From NCBI RefSeq assembly GCF_004217145.1, contig NZ_SHKR01000016.1, positions 466,852 to 530,851 on the forward strand: a DNA stretch of 64,000 nt, written 5' to 3'. Under the pieces are notes generated by a model. The model searched no databases and was not told the DNA's origin. It saw nothing but the letters and a program-made list of their open reading frames with translations. The position numbers and the translations under genes were made by a program. Within the stretch, counting starts at the first letter, position 1. Each line of letters starts with the position of its first letter. Origin of the DNA: Kribbella rubisoli (GTDB taxonomy: Bacteria > Actinomycetota > Actinomycetes > Propionibacteriales > Kribbellaceae). Shown here one piece after another: positions 48,198 through 57,304 of the stretch.

Positions 48198-48746
48198 ATG
48201 GCAGTCACCACCCCCGCCCGGGAGCGGACCAGGCGCGAGATCGTCCGGCAGGCGATGCACCTGTTCCAGGCCGGCGGCTACAACGCGACGTCACTGCAGG
48301 ACATCGCGACCGCCGCCGGCTGCTCCAAGGCGACGGTGCTGTACCACTTCAGCGGCAAGCCGGCCGTGCTCGCGGCCGTCCTCGAGCCCGCCGCGGCCGA
48401 CGTCGCCGAGCTGGTCAAGGCCGCGGCCGAGCTGCCCCGGGCCGACGCGCAGGAGCTCGCGATCCAGCGCTTCATCGATCTCGCGGTCGTGCACCGCGGG
48501 GTGGTCGACGTGTTGCAGGACATCCTCCCGGTGATCGAGCAGATGCCCGAGGTCGGGCAGCTCGTCGCCGACGGCATGCGCCTGACCGAGTACATGGCCG
48601 GCTCGGACGACCCGCTCGAGCACGATCTGGCGAAGTTCGCGATCAACGGTCTGCTCGGCGAGTGCCGCCACTCCGGCGAGCGCACCGACGACGACCTCCG
48701 AAGACTCTGCGACATCGCCCTGCGGAGACTGCTCCGCCGCGCCTGA
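48198..48746 (+). CDS. TetR family transcriptional regulator
   Basis: 182 aa. The N-terminal HTH is RREIVRQAMHLFQAGGYNAT then LQDIATAAGCSKATVLYHFS. The C-terminal ligand domain is not distinctive. The ATG at 48198 lies 15 nt after the operator. It precedes the MMPL transporter by 67 nt in the same direction, so it probably represses that pair. It would bind a compound exported by the transporter (inference). Confidence 0.93.
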   Translation: MAVTTPARERTRREIVRQAMHLFQAGGYNATSLQDIATAAGCSKATVLYHFSGKPAVLAAVLEPAAADVAELVKAAAELPRADAQELAIQRFIDLAVVHRGVVDVLQDILPVIEQMPEVGQLVADGMRLTEYMAGSDDPLEHDLAKFAINGLLGECRHSGERTDDDLRRLCDIALRRLLRRA

Positions 48747-48813
48747 GCCCTGACCCGCCCTCCGCCTCGCGCGGACGATCTCCTCTGCCCGTACGCCGTA
48801 CCGACCCGAACGG

Positions 48814-51000
48814 ATGCACTTCCCGATGGCCAATCTGCTGTACCGGCTCGGCCGGTTCTCCTACCAGCGCAGGCGGCTCGTCGCCGCCGTCTGGGCGCTG
48901 TTCCTCGTCCTGCTGGGCGTCGGCGCGCTGACGCTGGGCGGCAAGACCGCGAACACGTTCTCGATCCCGGGCACCGAGTCGCAGCGGGCGCTCGATGCAC
49001 TCAAGCAGGAGCTGCCGGCCGCGAGCGGTGCGTCGTCCACCGTGGTGGTGAAGGCGCCCGACGGCAAGACTCTCGCTGACCCGACCGTGAAGGCCGCTGT
49101 CGGCGCGACGGTTACCAAGGTCGCCAAGGTGCCCGAGGTCATCGGTGCGATCGACCCGTTCACCAGCAAGGCGATCAGCCCGGACGGTACGACGGGACTG
49201 ATCAGCGTCCAGTTCGACAAACCGGCCGATGAGCTGTCACACGAGAGCGTCGACGGGTACGACGGTCTGAGCGGACTGAGCTCGGGTGATCTCAAGGTCG
49301 TCCCGGGCGGGCAGATCAAGGCCGGCGTTCCGGAGATCGGTGCGACCGAGGTGATCGGTGTCGCGGTGGCGGCCGTCGTACTGGTCGTGACGTTCGGGTC
49401 GCTGGTCGCCGCGGGTATGACGCTGGTGACGGCGCTGCTCGGCGTACTGGCCGGGATGGCCGGTCTGTTCATCGTGACCGCGTTCACCGACGTCTCGTCG
49501 ACGGCGCCGATCCTGGCGTTGATGCTCGGGCTTGCGGTGGGGATCGACTACTCGTTGTTCATCAGCTCGCGACACCGGTCGCAGCTGGGTGAAGGGATGG
49601 ATCCGGAGGAGTCCGTGGCGCGGGCAACGGCGACGGCCGGGTCGGCGGTGTTGTTCGCCGGCGCGACCGTAGTGATCGCGCTGGCCGGGTTGTCGGTGGT
49701 CGGGGTGCCGTTCCTGACCGCGATGGGTCTCGCCGCTGCGGCGACGGTGCTGACCGCCGTACTGGTCGCTTTGACGCTGCTGCCGGCGTTGCTCGGCTTC
49801 GTCGGGAACCGGGTGCTGCCGCGGAAGTTGCGGAAGGCACCGGCCGCGGCTGTGCACAAGGAGGGGTTCGGCTTCCGCTGGGGCCGGTTGGTGACGCGGC
49901 TGCGCGTGCCGATCGTTGCTATCGGCATCATCGGGCTCGGGTTCCTGGCGATCCCGGTGAAGGACATGCAGCTCGCGCTGCCGGACGGCGCCTCGGCGGC
50001 CGCCGGCACCAACCAGCGGGTCGCGTACGACATGACCGCCGCCGCGTTCGGCCCAGGCGCGAACGGACCGCTGGTAGTCGTTGTGCAGAGCAATGACCCG
50101 GCGACCTCCAACGCGGTCGCGCAGCAGGTGCTGGGCAAGGCACAGGGCCTTCCCGACGTCGTCGCGGCGCAGCCTGCCGCCGCAAGTCAGGACGGTACGA
50201 CGCGGTTGCTGCAGGTGATCCCCAAGAGCGGACCGGCCAGCGAGGAGACCTCGGACCTGGTCAAGAACCTGCGCTCAGCGGTGAAGCCGCTCGCCACCGG
50301 TGACGCGAGCATCTCCGTGACCGGAAACACCGCGGTCGGGGTCGACGTATCGAACAAGCTGTCCGATGCGTTGCCGACGTACCTGTTCGTGGTGATCGGG
50401 TTGTCGTTCCTGCTGTTGCTGCTGGCGTTCCGGTCGGTGCTGGTGCCGTTGAAGGCGACGCTCGGGTTCGTGCTGACGATCGGGGCGACGTTCGGGATCA
50501 CGGTCGCGGTGTTCCAGCAGGGCCACCTGGCGAAGCTGGTCGGGATCGACTCCCCCGGTCCGCTGGTGAGCTTCCTGCCGATCATCATGATGGGCATCCT
50601 GTTCGGGCTCGCCATGGACTACGAGGTGTTCATCGTGTCCCGAGTCCGGGAGGAGTTCGTCCACGGCCGGCACGCGAACGACGCCACCATCCAGGGCCTC
50701 GGCCACGGCGCCCGCGTCGTCACCGCCGCCGCTCTGATCATGGCATCGGTCTTCGCCGGCTTCATCCTGGTCGAGGACCCGATCATCAAGGCGATCGGCT
50801 TCGGCCTCACGATCGGCGTACTGATCGACGCCTTCGTGGTCCGGATGACGTTGGTGCCCGCGATCCTCAGCCTGCTCGGCGACCGCGCCTGGTGGTTCCC
50901 GAAGTGGCTGGACCGGATCACCCCGAAGGTAGACATCGAGGGCGAGTCGCTGAACGTCCCAGACAAGCCTGAGGAGAAGGAACTCGCAGAGGTCCACTGA
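48814..51000 (+). CDS. MMPL family transporter
   Basis: 728 aa, an RND-superfamily exporter with two repeated halves. Each half has one membrane helix, a large extracytoplasmic porter domain and five helices. Family signatures include GLAVGIDYSLFISSRHRSQL and GLAMDYEVFIVSRVREEFVH (the G-x-x-x-D-Y proton-relay motif). The N-terminal periplasmic segment starts NTFSIPGTESQRALDALKQE. Substrate is unknown; lipids or drugs are typical. ATGs at 48814 and 48826 are both possible. A hairpin terminator follows. Confidence 0.93.
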   Translation: MHFPMANLLYRLGRFSYQRRRLVAAVWALFLVLLGVGALTLGGKTANTFSIPGTESQRALDALKQELPAASGASSTVVVKAPDGKTLADPTVKAAVGATVTKVAKVPEVIGAIDPFTSKAISPDGTTGLISVQFDKPADELSHESVDGYDGLSGLSSGDLKVVPGGQIKAGVPEIGATEVIGVAVAAVVLVVTFGSLVAAGMTLVTALLGVLAGMAGLFIVTAFTDVSSTAPILALMLGLAVGIDYSLFISSRHRSQLGEGMDPEESVARATATAGSAVLFAGATVVIALAGLSVVGVPFLTAMGLAAAATVLTAVLVALTLLPALLGFVGNRVLPRKLRKAPAAAVHKEGFGFRWGRLVTRLRVPIVAIGIIGLGFLAIPVKDMQLALPDGASAAAGTNQRVAYDMTAAAFGPGANGPLVVVVQSNDPATSNAVAQQVLGKAQGLPDVVAAQPAAASQDGTTRLLQVIPKSGPASEETSDLVKNLRSAVKPLATGDASISVTGNTAVGVDVSNKLSDALPTYLFVVIGLSFLLLLLAFRSVLVPLKATLGFVLTIGATFGITVAVFQQGHLAKLVGIDSPGPLVSFLPIIMMGILFGLAMDYEVFIVSRVREEFVHGRHANDATIQGLGHGARVVTAAALIMASVFAGFILVEDPIIKAIGFGLTIGVLIDAFVVRMTLVPAILSLLGDRAWWFPKWLDRITPKVDIEGESLNVPDKPEEKELAEVH

Positions 51001-51006
51001 CGGCGA

Positions 51007-51035
51007 GAGGGGCACCGACAGTGTCGGTGCCCCTC
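51007..51035. terminator. Hairpin terminator between MMPL gene and tRNA-Pro
   Basis: A perfect 13-bp stem, GAGGGGCACCGAC with GTCGGTGCCCCTC, and loop AGT. It is 6 nt after the MMPL stop and 8 nt past the 3' end of the minus-strand tRNA gene, so it can end both. Confidence 0.8.
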
Positions 51036-51043
51036 GTCGTCTG

Positions 51044-51117
51044 TCGGGCTGACAGGACTTGAACCTGCGACCCCCGGTCCCCCAGACCGGTGCGCTACCA
51101 AACTGCGCCACAGCCCG
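51044..51117 (-). tRNA. tRNA-Pro (anticodon GGG)
   Basis: A 74-nt cloverleaf on the minus strand. Acceptor stem CGGGCTG pairs with CAGCCCG, discriminator A at 51044. The D-arm region is TGGCGCAGTTTGGTAGCGCA. The anticodon stem is CCGGT/ACCGG with loop CTGGGGG, so positions 34-36 are GGG (proline). The T arm has GGTTCAAGTCC. CCA is not encoded. Confidence 0.95.
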
Positions 51118-51185
51118 ATACTCGCCGTTGAGGTGAGCGGGCTTTACCTTACAGCATTCGATGCCCCGGCCCTGACCAGGGCACC

Positions 51186-52553
51186 TCAGCGCTTCTTGTT
51201 CTTCTGGCGGGCCCGGATCTGGACGTGCACCGGGCTGCCGACGAAGCCGAAGTCCTCGCGCAGGCGGCGCTCGATGAAGCGCTGGTACGACGCCTCGATC
51301 TGGCCGGAGGTGAAGATCGCGAAGGTCGGCGGCATGGTCGTGGCCTGCGTGCCGAACAGGATCTTCGGCTGCTTGCCGGAGCGGACCGGGTGCGGGTGCG
51401 CGGCAACCAGCCGGCCGAGGAACGCGTTGAGCTGGCCGGTCGGGACACGGGTCTGCCAACCCTCGAGCGCCGCCTCGATCGCGGGCACCAGCTTCTCCAT
51501 GTGCCAGCCGGTGAGCGCGCTGATGTTCACCCGCGGCGCCCAGCGGAACTGCACCAGGTCGCGGTCGATCTCGCGCTCCAGGTAGTAGCGCCGCTCGTCG
51601 TCCATCAGGTCCCACTTGTTGTACGCGATCACGAGCGCCTTGCCGGCTTCCTCGACCGCGTTCATGATCCGCAGGTCCTGCTCGGTGATCGACTGCGAGG
51701 CGTCGATGACGACCACGACCACCTCGGCCCGCTCGATCGCGGCGTTGGTCCGCAACGAGGCGTAGTACTCGTGGCCTTGGGAGTTCTTCACCTTGCGCCG
51801 GATGCCGGCGGTGTCGATGAACCGCCACTCCTGACCGCCGAGCGTGATCAGCTCGTCCACCGGGTCGACCGTCGTGCCGGCGACGTCGCTGACGACGACC
51901 CGGTCCTCCTTGGCGACCTTGTTCAGCAGGGACGACTTGCCGACGTTCGGCTTCCCGACGATCGCGACCCGTCGCGGACCGCCGAGCTCGCCGTCGCGCT
52001 CGGCCGGCGCCTCGGGCAGAGCCGCGAGGACGGCGTCGAGCATGTCGCCCGTGCCGCGGCCGTGCATCGCGGAGACGGGGAACGGCTCGCCGATGCCCAG
52101 GCTCCACAGGTTCATCGCTTCGGACTCGACGCGCTGGTCGTCGACCTTGTTCGCGGCCAGTACGACGGGCTTGCCCGACTTCCGCAGTACGCGGACGACT
52201 GCCTCGTCGGCGTCGGTGATGCCGACGACAGCGTCGACCACGAACAGCACCGCGTCGGCCGCGTTGATCGCGACCTCCGCCTGGGCCGCGACCAGAGCGG
52301 CCATGCCGACCGCGTCCGGGTCCCAGCCGCCGGTGTCGACGACCGTGAACTCACGGCCGGCCCAGTTGGCGTCGTACGACACCCGGTCCCGGGTAACGCC
52401 CGGCGTGTCCTCCACGACCGCCTCGCGGCGGCCGATGATGCGGTTGACCAGCGTGGACTTGCCCACGTTCGGCCGCCCGACGATCGCGAGCACAGGGAGT
52501 GGCCCGGTGTCCTCACGGTCGTGCGTCGGTACTTCGGTGGGCAGGTCAGTCAT
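51186..52553 (-). CDS. der: Ribosome biogenesis GTPase Der (EngA)
   Basis: 455 aa. Two tandem GTPase domains: P-loops IVGRPNVGKSTLVNRI and IVGKPNVGKSSLLNKV, DxxG in VDTGGW and IDTAGI, and NKxD in AANKVDD and AYNKWDL. A C-terminal KH-like domain follows, ending FVGSPVHVQIRARQKNKKR. Der acts in 50S subunit assembly. Last gene of the aroH-tyrA-cmk-plsC-der run; its first 8 nt overlap plsC. Confidence 0.97.
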   Translation of the reverse strand: MTDLPTEVPTHDREDTGPLPVLAIVGRPNVGKSTLVNRIIGRREAVVEDTPGVTRDRVSYDANWAGREFTVVDTGGWDPDAVGMAALVAAQAEVAINAADAVLFVVDAVVGITDADEAVVRVLRKSGKPVVLAANKVDDQRVESEAMNLWSLGIGEPFPVSAMHGRGTGDMLDAVLAALPEAPAERDGELGGPRRVAIVGKPNVGKSSLLNKVAKEDRVVVSDVAGTTVDPVDELITLGGQEWRFIDTAGIRRKVKNSQGHEYYASLRTNAAIERAEVVVVVIDASQSITEQDLRIMNAVEEAGKALVIAYNKWDLMDDERRYYLEREIDRDLVQFRWAPRVNISALTGWHMEKLVPAIEAALEGWQTRVPTGQLNAFLGRLVAAHPHPVRSGKQPKILFGTQATTMPPTFAIFTSGQIEASYQRFIERRLREDFGFVGSPVHVQIRARQKNKKR

Positions 52554-53274
52554 CAGGGTCCTTCTGGTCTCGCCAGCCCGGAAGAGGGTGGCCGGTTTCT
52601 TCGACGGCCGCCTTCACATGGGCGCGCAGCACGTCGCCGATGTGGTCGGCAACCGCCTGTACGTCGGAATGTCTCCTAGGAAAGGGTACGCGGTCGACGG
52701 CGAACGGCTCGCCATACACCACGTCGACCCGGCTCCCGGCCGGCGGGAACCCCTCGATGTCGCCCGCCGGCAGCCTGGTCCCCATCATGGCGACCGGCAG
52801 GATCGGGGCCCCGGTCACCATGGCCAGGTACGCCACGCCACTGCGGATCCGGCTGAAGTCGCCGGGGCCACGGGTGCCTTCGGGGTAGATATTCAGCACC
52901 CGGCCGTCCCGCAGGACCTTGATCGACCTCCGGACCGCGAGCACGTCATACGTCGACCGGTCGACCGGGATCTGGCCGACCCGGCGCAGGAGCACACCCT
53001 GCAGGCCGCCGAACACCTCGATCTTGCCGAGTTGATGCAGCATCCGCGGCGCGATCGCCCCGAGCAACGGGCCGTCCAGCAGACTCAGGTGGTTCGGCGC
53101 CATCAGCAGCGGACCGGTCAGCGGGAACCGGTCCTCGTGGTGGATGGTCAGCTTGTATTTACGGAAGAAGTACGGCTTGGCCACCTTCCGCATCGGCAGC
53201 GCGATGCGGTACGGCAGCGGCGGCAGATCGTCGGTGCGGGGCAGATCCTTGTGCCCGGTGACTTCCGCCGTCAT
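52546..53274 (-). CDS. plsC: 1-acyl-sn-glycerol-3-phosphate acyltransferase
   Basis: 242 aa. The PlsC motif I is APNHLSLLDGP (H-x4-D), motif III is IYPEGTRGPGDFSRI, and motif IV has PVAMMGTRLPAG. It would acylate lysophosphatidic acid at the membrane. The ATG at 53274 overlaps the cmk stop (ATGA), indicating translational coupling. Confidence 0.92.
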   Translation of the reverse strand: MTAEVTGHKDLPRTDDLPPLPYRIALPMRKVAKPYFFRKYKLTIHHEDRFPLTGPLLMAPNHLSLLDGPLLGAIAPRMLHQLGKIEVFGGLQGVLLRRVGQIPVDRSTYDVLAVRRSIKVLRDGRVLNIYPEGTRGPGDFSRIRSGVAYLAMVTGAPILPVAMMGTRLPAGDIEGFPPAGSRVDVVYGEPFAVDRVPFPRRHSDVQAVADHIGDVLRAHVKAAVEETGHPLPGWRDQKDPDD

Positions 53275-53945
53275 GACTCCTGGCCCTGGGGAACAGCCTC
53301 CTTGGCTAGACGGCTGATCACATCGATGACTTCTTCCAGGGTCAGGTAGGTCGAGTCGACGGTGACCGCGCCGTCGGAGGCGACCTGGAACTCCGAAACG
53401 GTCGAGTCGTCGGCATCCCGCCGGACGATCTGGTCACGCAACTGCTCCGCGGTCAACGAGCCCACCTGGGCGCCGCGGCGCGCCATCCGGGCCTCCTGGT
53501 CGGCGGTGAGCAGCACCTTCAGCTCGGCGTCGGTCGCGACCACGGTGGCGATGTCGCGGCCCTCGACCACGATCCCGCCGCTCGGCTGGGCGTTGTCGAT
53601 GATCGACCGCTGCCGCCGGATCAGCTCCTTGCGCACGTCCAGGTTGGTGGCGATCTTCGAGACCACCTCGCTGATCCGCGGCTCCCGGATCGCGGCCGTG
53701 ACATCGGCCCCGTCGGCGATCACGAACTGGTGGCCCGGGTCGGTGCTGATCTCCAGGCGCAGGTCCCGGGCCCGCTGCGCGACCGCGGCGGTGTCGTCCA
53801 GATCCAGCCCGTGCTCGACCGCCGACCAGGTCACCGCCCGGTACGTCGCCCCGGTGTCGAGGAACCGCAGTCCGAGCCGGGTGGCCACTCCGCGGGCGGT
53901 GCTCGATTTACCGGAGCCGCTCGGGCCGTCCACAGCGATGATCAT
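53271..53945 (-). CDS. cmk: (d)CMP kinase
   Basis: 224 aa. It phosphorylates CMP and dCMP. The P-loop is IIAVDGPSGSGKSSTARGVA, substrate-binding DTGATYRAVTW, the CMP-binding insert is around IVVEGRDIATVV, and the lid has RMARRGAQVGS. The ATG at 53945 is the family start; the upstream open frame has no homology. It is 32 nt after the tyrA stop and overlaps plsC. Confidence 0.96.
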   Translation of the reverse strand: MIIAVDGPSGSGKSSTARGVATRLGLRFLDTGATYRAVTWSAVEHGLDLDDTAAVAQRARDLRLEISTDPGHQFVIADGADVTAAIREPRISEVVSKIATNLDVRKELIRRQRSIIDNAQPSGGIVVEGRDIATVVATDAELKVLLTADQEARMARRGAQVGSLTAEQLRDQIVRRDADDSTVSEFQVASDGAVTVDSTYLTLEEVIDVISRLAKEAVPQGQES

Positions 53946-53977
53946 GCCCCGAAGATTACCTTCGCAGGGGGACAGAA

Positions 53978-55042
53978 TTACCGGTGGACCACCCATCCGC
54001 GGTCGGTGAGGACGTCGACCAGCTGGTCTACCGAGGCGGGTTTGACGGAGAGCTCGACCTCACCGACCGGGCGGCCGGGGCTGTGGTCGATGCGCAGGTC
54101 CTCGACGTTGGCGCCGGACTCGGCCGCATCGGCGAACAACTTGGCCAGCTGACCGGGGCGGTCCGGGATCGTGACCAGGACCGTGACCAGGTCGATGTGC
54201 GGCGTACCGTGCTTGCCCGGAACGCGGACCGCGCCGGAGACGCCCTGGCCGAGGATCGCGGTCAGCTCGTCGCCGGCCTCTTCCTTGCCCAGGGCAACAA
54301 GAAGGCGGTCGAGCTCGCCGCGGATCTGCTCCAGCAGGCCGGTCAGCGCACCCGAGTTCGCGGACACGATCTGGGTCCAGAGCGTGGGGTCGCCGGCAGC
54401 GATCCGGGTGACGTCGCGAACGCCCTGGCCGGACAGCTCCAGGTGGGAGGACGGCGCGTCGGCCAGCGTCCCGGCAGCCAGTGCGGACATCAGGTGCGGC
54501 AGGTGGGACACCCGGGCGACGCCGAGATCGTGGTCCTCGACGGACATCTCGACGGTACGCGCGCCGGCCGCTTCGGCAAGCCGGCGTACCAGGTCGACTG
54601 CATCCGGAGAGCTGGTCTCGTGCGGCGTGATTGCCCAGGTGGCCCCGTCGAACAGATCGGCACGTCCGGCGAGCGGACCGTTTCGCTCGGAGCCGGCCAT
54701 CGGGTGACTGCCGACATACCGGCTGAGGTCGCCGGTCAGCCGGCGGGCGTCGGCGAGCGGCTTGGACTTCACGCTGGCCGCATCCGTCACCACTGCGTCA
54801 GTCTGCTGAAGCTGCTCCGCGACAACCGCACCGACATGGTCAGGCGGTACGGCGACGACGACCAGCTGCGGCTCGATCTGGACCATGCGCGAGCCCGCGC
54901 CGATCCGCTCGGCCATCAGCGCGTTGTCCGGGTTCCCGTCGACGAGCTCGACGACCACGCCCAGCCGGGCGAGCGCCAGGCCGATCGACGTACCGATCAG
55001 GCCGGTGCCGACGATGCGGACCGGACCCCGCAGTTCGCTCAC
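53978..55042 (-). CDS. tyrA: Prephenate dehydrogenase with C-terminal ACT domain
   Basis: 354 aa. It converts prephenate to 4-hydroxyphenylpyruvate in tyrosine synthesis. The Rossmann motif is VRIVGTGLIGTSIGLALA, followed by SHPMAGSERNGP and SVEDHDLGVARVSHLPHLMS. A C-terminal ACT domain (TVLVTIPDRPGQLAKLFADA) suggests feedback control by tyrosine. The GTG at 55042 overlaps the aroH stop (GTGA). Confidence 0.95.
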   Translation of the reverse strand: MSELRGPVRIVGTGLIGTSIGLALARLGVVVELVDGNPDNALMAERIGAGSRMVQIEPQLVVVAVPPDHVGAVVAEQLQQTDAVVTDAASVKSKPLADARRLTGDLSRYVGSHPMAGSERNGPLAGRADLFDGATWAITPHETSSPDAVDLVRRLAEAAGARTVEMSVEDHDLGVARVSHLPHLMSALAAGTLADAPSSHLELSGQGVRDVTRIAAGDPTLWTQIVSANSGALTGLLEQIRGELDRLLVALGKEEAGDELTAILGQGVSGAVRVPGKHGTPHIDLVTVLVTIPDRPGQLAKLFADAAESGANVEDLRIDHSPGRPVGEVELSVKPASVDQLVDVLTDRGWVVHR

Positions 55043-55407
55043 TGGGCGCCGGTCAGGTCCGGACGGAGCGCGACGGCGCCGTGGAGGTAGACGTGCTGGA
55101 TCTTGTCCCGGGAGCGCGGCGTCTCGGTGTGCACCATCAGCCGGACCACCCGCGGCAGCGCGTGCGGCACCGGGATCTCCTGCATACACATCAGCGGTAC
55201 GTCGGTCAGCCCGATCTGGCGTCCGGCGACGGCCGGGAACTCCGAACGCAGGTCCGACGTGACGGTGAACAGGATGCTGATCAGATCCTCGTTCTCCAGA
55301 TCGTTCGCCTCCAGGACCGCCTTCACCAGCTCCGCGGACCGCTCGAGCAGGTGCTCGCGCTCGTCCACGTCCAGCTGGGTGGCACCCCGGATCGCCCGTA
55401 CCGCCAC
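55039..55407 (-). CDS. aroH: Chorismate mutase AroH
   Basis: 122 aa, an AroH-class trimeric beta-alpha-barrel chorismate mutase. Signatures: VRAIRGATQLDVDE, DLISILFTVTSDLRSEFPA, DVPLMCMQEIPV and PRVVRLMVHT. It converts chorismate to prephenate, directly feeding tyrA, whose start overlaps its stop. First gene of the operon. Confidence 0.95.
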   Translation of the reverse strand: MAVRAIRGATQLDVDEREHLLERSAELVKAVLEANDLENEDLISILFTVTSDLRSEFPAVAGRQIGLTDVPLMCMQEIPVPHALPRVVRLMVHTETPRSRDKIQHVYLHGAVALRPDLTGAQ

Positions 55408-55443
55408 GTGCTCGCCTCCATGCTTCGTGTGTTCGCCTCCCCC

Positions 55444-55460
55444 AACCCTAGGCCAGGGTT
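55444..55460 (-). terminator. Short hairpin downstream of AraC gene
   Basis: AACCCT and AGGGTT are complementary around AGGCC. It lies 40 nt past the stop of the minus-strand AraC gene and upstream of aroH. The stem is only 6 bp, so it is a weak candidate. Confidence 0.3.
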
Positions 55461-55499
55461 GTCAAGGAGTGGACAGCCGTCTCGGATCGTGCGCAGGCG

Positions 55500-56396
55500 T
55501 CAGCCGTCCCGGGTCGCCTCCAGCAGCCGGCGAGCCATCGGGAGCAACCCGGCCTCGCGTACGGGTGCGAGCGGATCGGACAGCTGTCGACGGCGCCGGA
55601 AGGTTCCCGGCGGGTCGCCGTACGCCTGGGAGAAGCGGCGCGAGAAGTGGTACGGGTTGCTGTAGCCGCAGCCGGACGCGATCTCCCCGATCGTGGCGTT
55701 GGTGCGCTGGAGAGCGGTCGCGGCGCGGGCCAGCCGGATCAGATCCAGCGCGTACGCCGGTCCGCACCCGTACTGCTCCCGGAACAGCCGATGCAGGTGG
55801 CCCGCTGACAGGTTCGCCGCTGCGGCCAACTGCGAGACCGCGACGATCCGGGGACCGCCCCTGGCCCACACAGTCGCGACATGGTCGACAAGGCGACGGA
55901 CAGCGTCCGGCATCTCGTCGTGCGACGGGCCGACCGGAGCGCTGACGAAGACCTCGAGCATCGCCGCTACCAGCCGGTCGTTGTGGCCACGGTCCTGCGT
56001 CGGCGAGTCCAGCAAGTAGCTGCACAGCTCCTCGAGCACGCCCGGATCGGACATCGACCGCACCCAGGGCCAACTCGCCGGATCGCCGAGCTGGCCGAAG
56101 TCCTCGATCTGGAAATGCACGTACGCATGCCGCGACCCGCGATCACAGTCCCAGATATAGGCGTCCCGATTGCCGCGCTTCGCGAGCGCCACCGTTCCGG
56201 GCCGCAGTTCGTGCTCGACCGTGGCCCGCAGGACGCCCAGGTCGTCGTACACCTCGGTCCGCCAGAGCGCGGAGCCGTGGAGGATCCAGAGGAGTTCGAA
56301 GTTCGGCAGCCAGCGCGGTCCGTACGTCGCTCCGGGAGCGTAGTCCGCGATCTGCACCAGCGAGTTCACGCTGATCACCGGCGGTCGCGATGTCAC
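55500..56396 (-). CDS. AraC-family transcriptional regulator
   Basis: 298 aa. An N-terminal AraC-binding cupin-like domain (GATYGPRWLPNFELLWILHG, LRPGTVALAKRGNRDAYIWD) is followed by the double HTH: VSQLAAAANLSAGHLHRLFR and IGEIASGCGYSNPYHFSRRF. The GTG at 56396 lies inside an inverted repeat (56391-56426), consistent with autorepression. It is divergent from a PhyH-family dioxygenase, the likely target. Confidence 0.9.
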   Translation of the reverse strand: MTSRPPVISVNSLVQIADYAPGATYGPRWLPNFELLWILHGSALWRTEVYDDLGVLRATVEHELRPGTVALAKRGNRDAYIWDCDRGSRHAYVHFQIEDFGQLGDPASWPWVRSMSDPGVLEELCSYLLDSPTQDRGHNDRLVAAMLEVFVSAPVGPSHDEMPDAVRRLVDHVATVWARGGPRIVAVSQLAAAANLSAGHLHRLFREQYGCGPAYALDLIRLARAATALQRTNATIGEIASGCGYSNPYHFSRRFSQAYGDPPGTFRRRRQLSDPLAPVREAGLLPMARRLLEATRDG

Positions 56397-56426
56397 GAAC
56401 AGATAGTAAAGCGCTTGTTCGCGACA
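56391..56426. promoter_or_regulatory. Inverted-repeat operator between AraC and PhyH genes
   Basis: TGTCACGAACA (56391-56401) and TGTTCGCGACA (56416-56426) are reverse complements at 10 of 11 positions, 14 nt apart. The left arm covers the AraC start codon, and the AT-rich spacer has AGTAAAG. The position suits control of both divergent genes. Confidence 0.55.
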
Positions 56427-56461
56427 TTGGCCGGTTCTGCGTGCTCTGCGACGGTGGCTGG

Positions 56462-57304
56462 ATGCATTTCACCGAGATCACCGACGAGCTCGTCGAGTCC
56501 TTCCGGCGGGACGGCTTCGTCGTCCTCGATCAGGCCATATCGCCTGTCGAGGTGACCGAGCTGCACGTGGCGGCCGAGCAGCTGTGCCGCACCGTCGGCC
56601 GCGCTCCTGTGACCGAGCCCGCCGAGGATGTACTCCGCAGACACCTGTGCATTCACCATCCGCACAAGGCATCCGACGCAGCCCTTGCGGCGCTCCATGC
56701 GCCGCGGGTGGTCGAGACGCTCACGGCCGTCATCGGGCCCAACGTCAAGGCGATGCAGTCGATGCTGTTCATCAAGCCGGAGGGCAAACCGGGGCAGGCG
56801 TGGCACCAGGACGAGTTCTTCATCCCGACCAGGGACCGCTCCCTGACCGCCGCGTGGATCGCGCTGGACGACGCGACTGTGGAGAACGGCTGCCTGTGGG
56901 TGCTGCCGGGCTCGCACCGTCGCGGCGTCCTCTATCCCGATCGCGAGCAGGACGACCTCCGGTTCGACTGCACGGTCGAGGCGTTCGACTTCCCGTACTC
57001 CGACGACGACGCCGTCCCGGTCGAGGTACCGGCGGGCTCGGCGGTGATCTTCAACGGGTACCTGCTGCACCGATCACTGCCGAACACCGGTCGGCACGGA
57101 CTCCGCCGGGCGCTCGCGAACCACTACATGAGCGCCGAGTCGCTGCTCCCCTGGCAGAACGTGCCCGCCGGCGTTCACGTCGGCAAGCACGACTACCGCG
57201 ACATCGTGATGGTCGCCGGGACCGATCCGTACGCCTACAAAGGCATCGCCGATGTCGCCCGGCCGCACTCGCGCCCCGACAAGGACGGCGGGTGCGACCG
57301 CTAG
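56462..57304 (+). CDS. Phytanoyl-CoA dioxygenase (PhyH) family protein
   Basis: A 280-aa Fe(II)/2-oxoglutarate dioxygenase. The metal motif is AWHQDEFFIP (H-x-D), and the distal His is in LLHRSLPNTGRHGLRRAL with the Arg that holds 2-oxoglutarate. The N-terminus TDELVESFRRDGFVVLDQ is typical. The ATG at 56462 is the family-consistent start. It pairs with the divergent AraC gene, as in 18658-20293. Its stop overlaps the folD stop in CTAG. Substrate unknown. Confidence 0.9.
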   Translation: MHFTEITDELVESFRRDGFVVLDQAISPVEVTELHVAAEQLCRTVGRAPVTEPAEDVLRRHLCIHHPHKASDAALAALHAPRVVETLTAVIGPNVKAMQSMLFIKPEGKPGQAWHQDEFFIPTRDRSLTAAWIALDDATVENGCLWVLPGSHRRGVLYPDREQDDLRFDCTVEAFDFPYSDDDAVPVEVPAGSAVIFNGYLLHRSLPNTGRHGLRRALANHYMSAESLLPWQNVPAGVHVGKHDYRDIVMVAGTDPYAYKGIADVARPHSRPDKDGGCDR

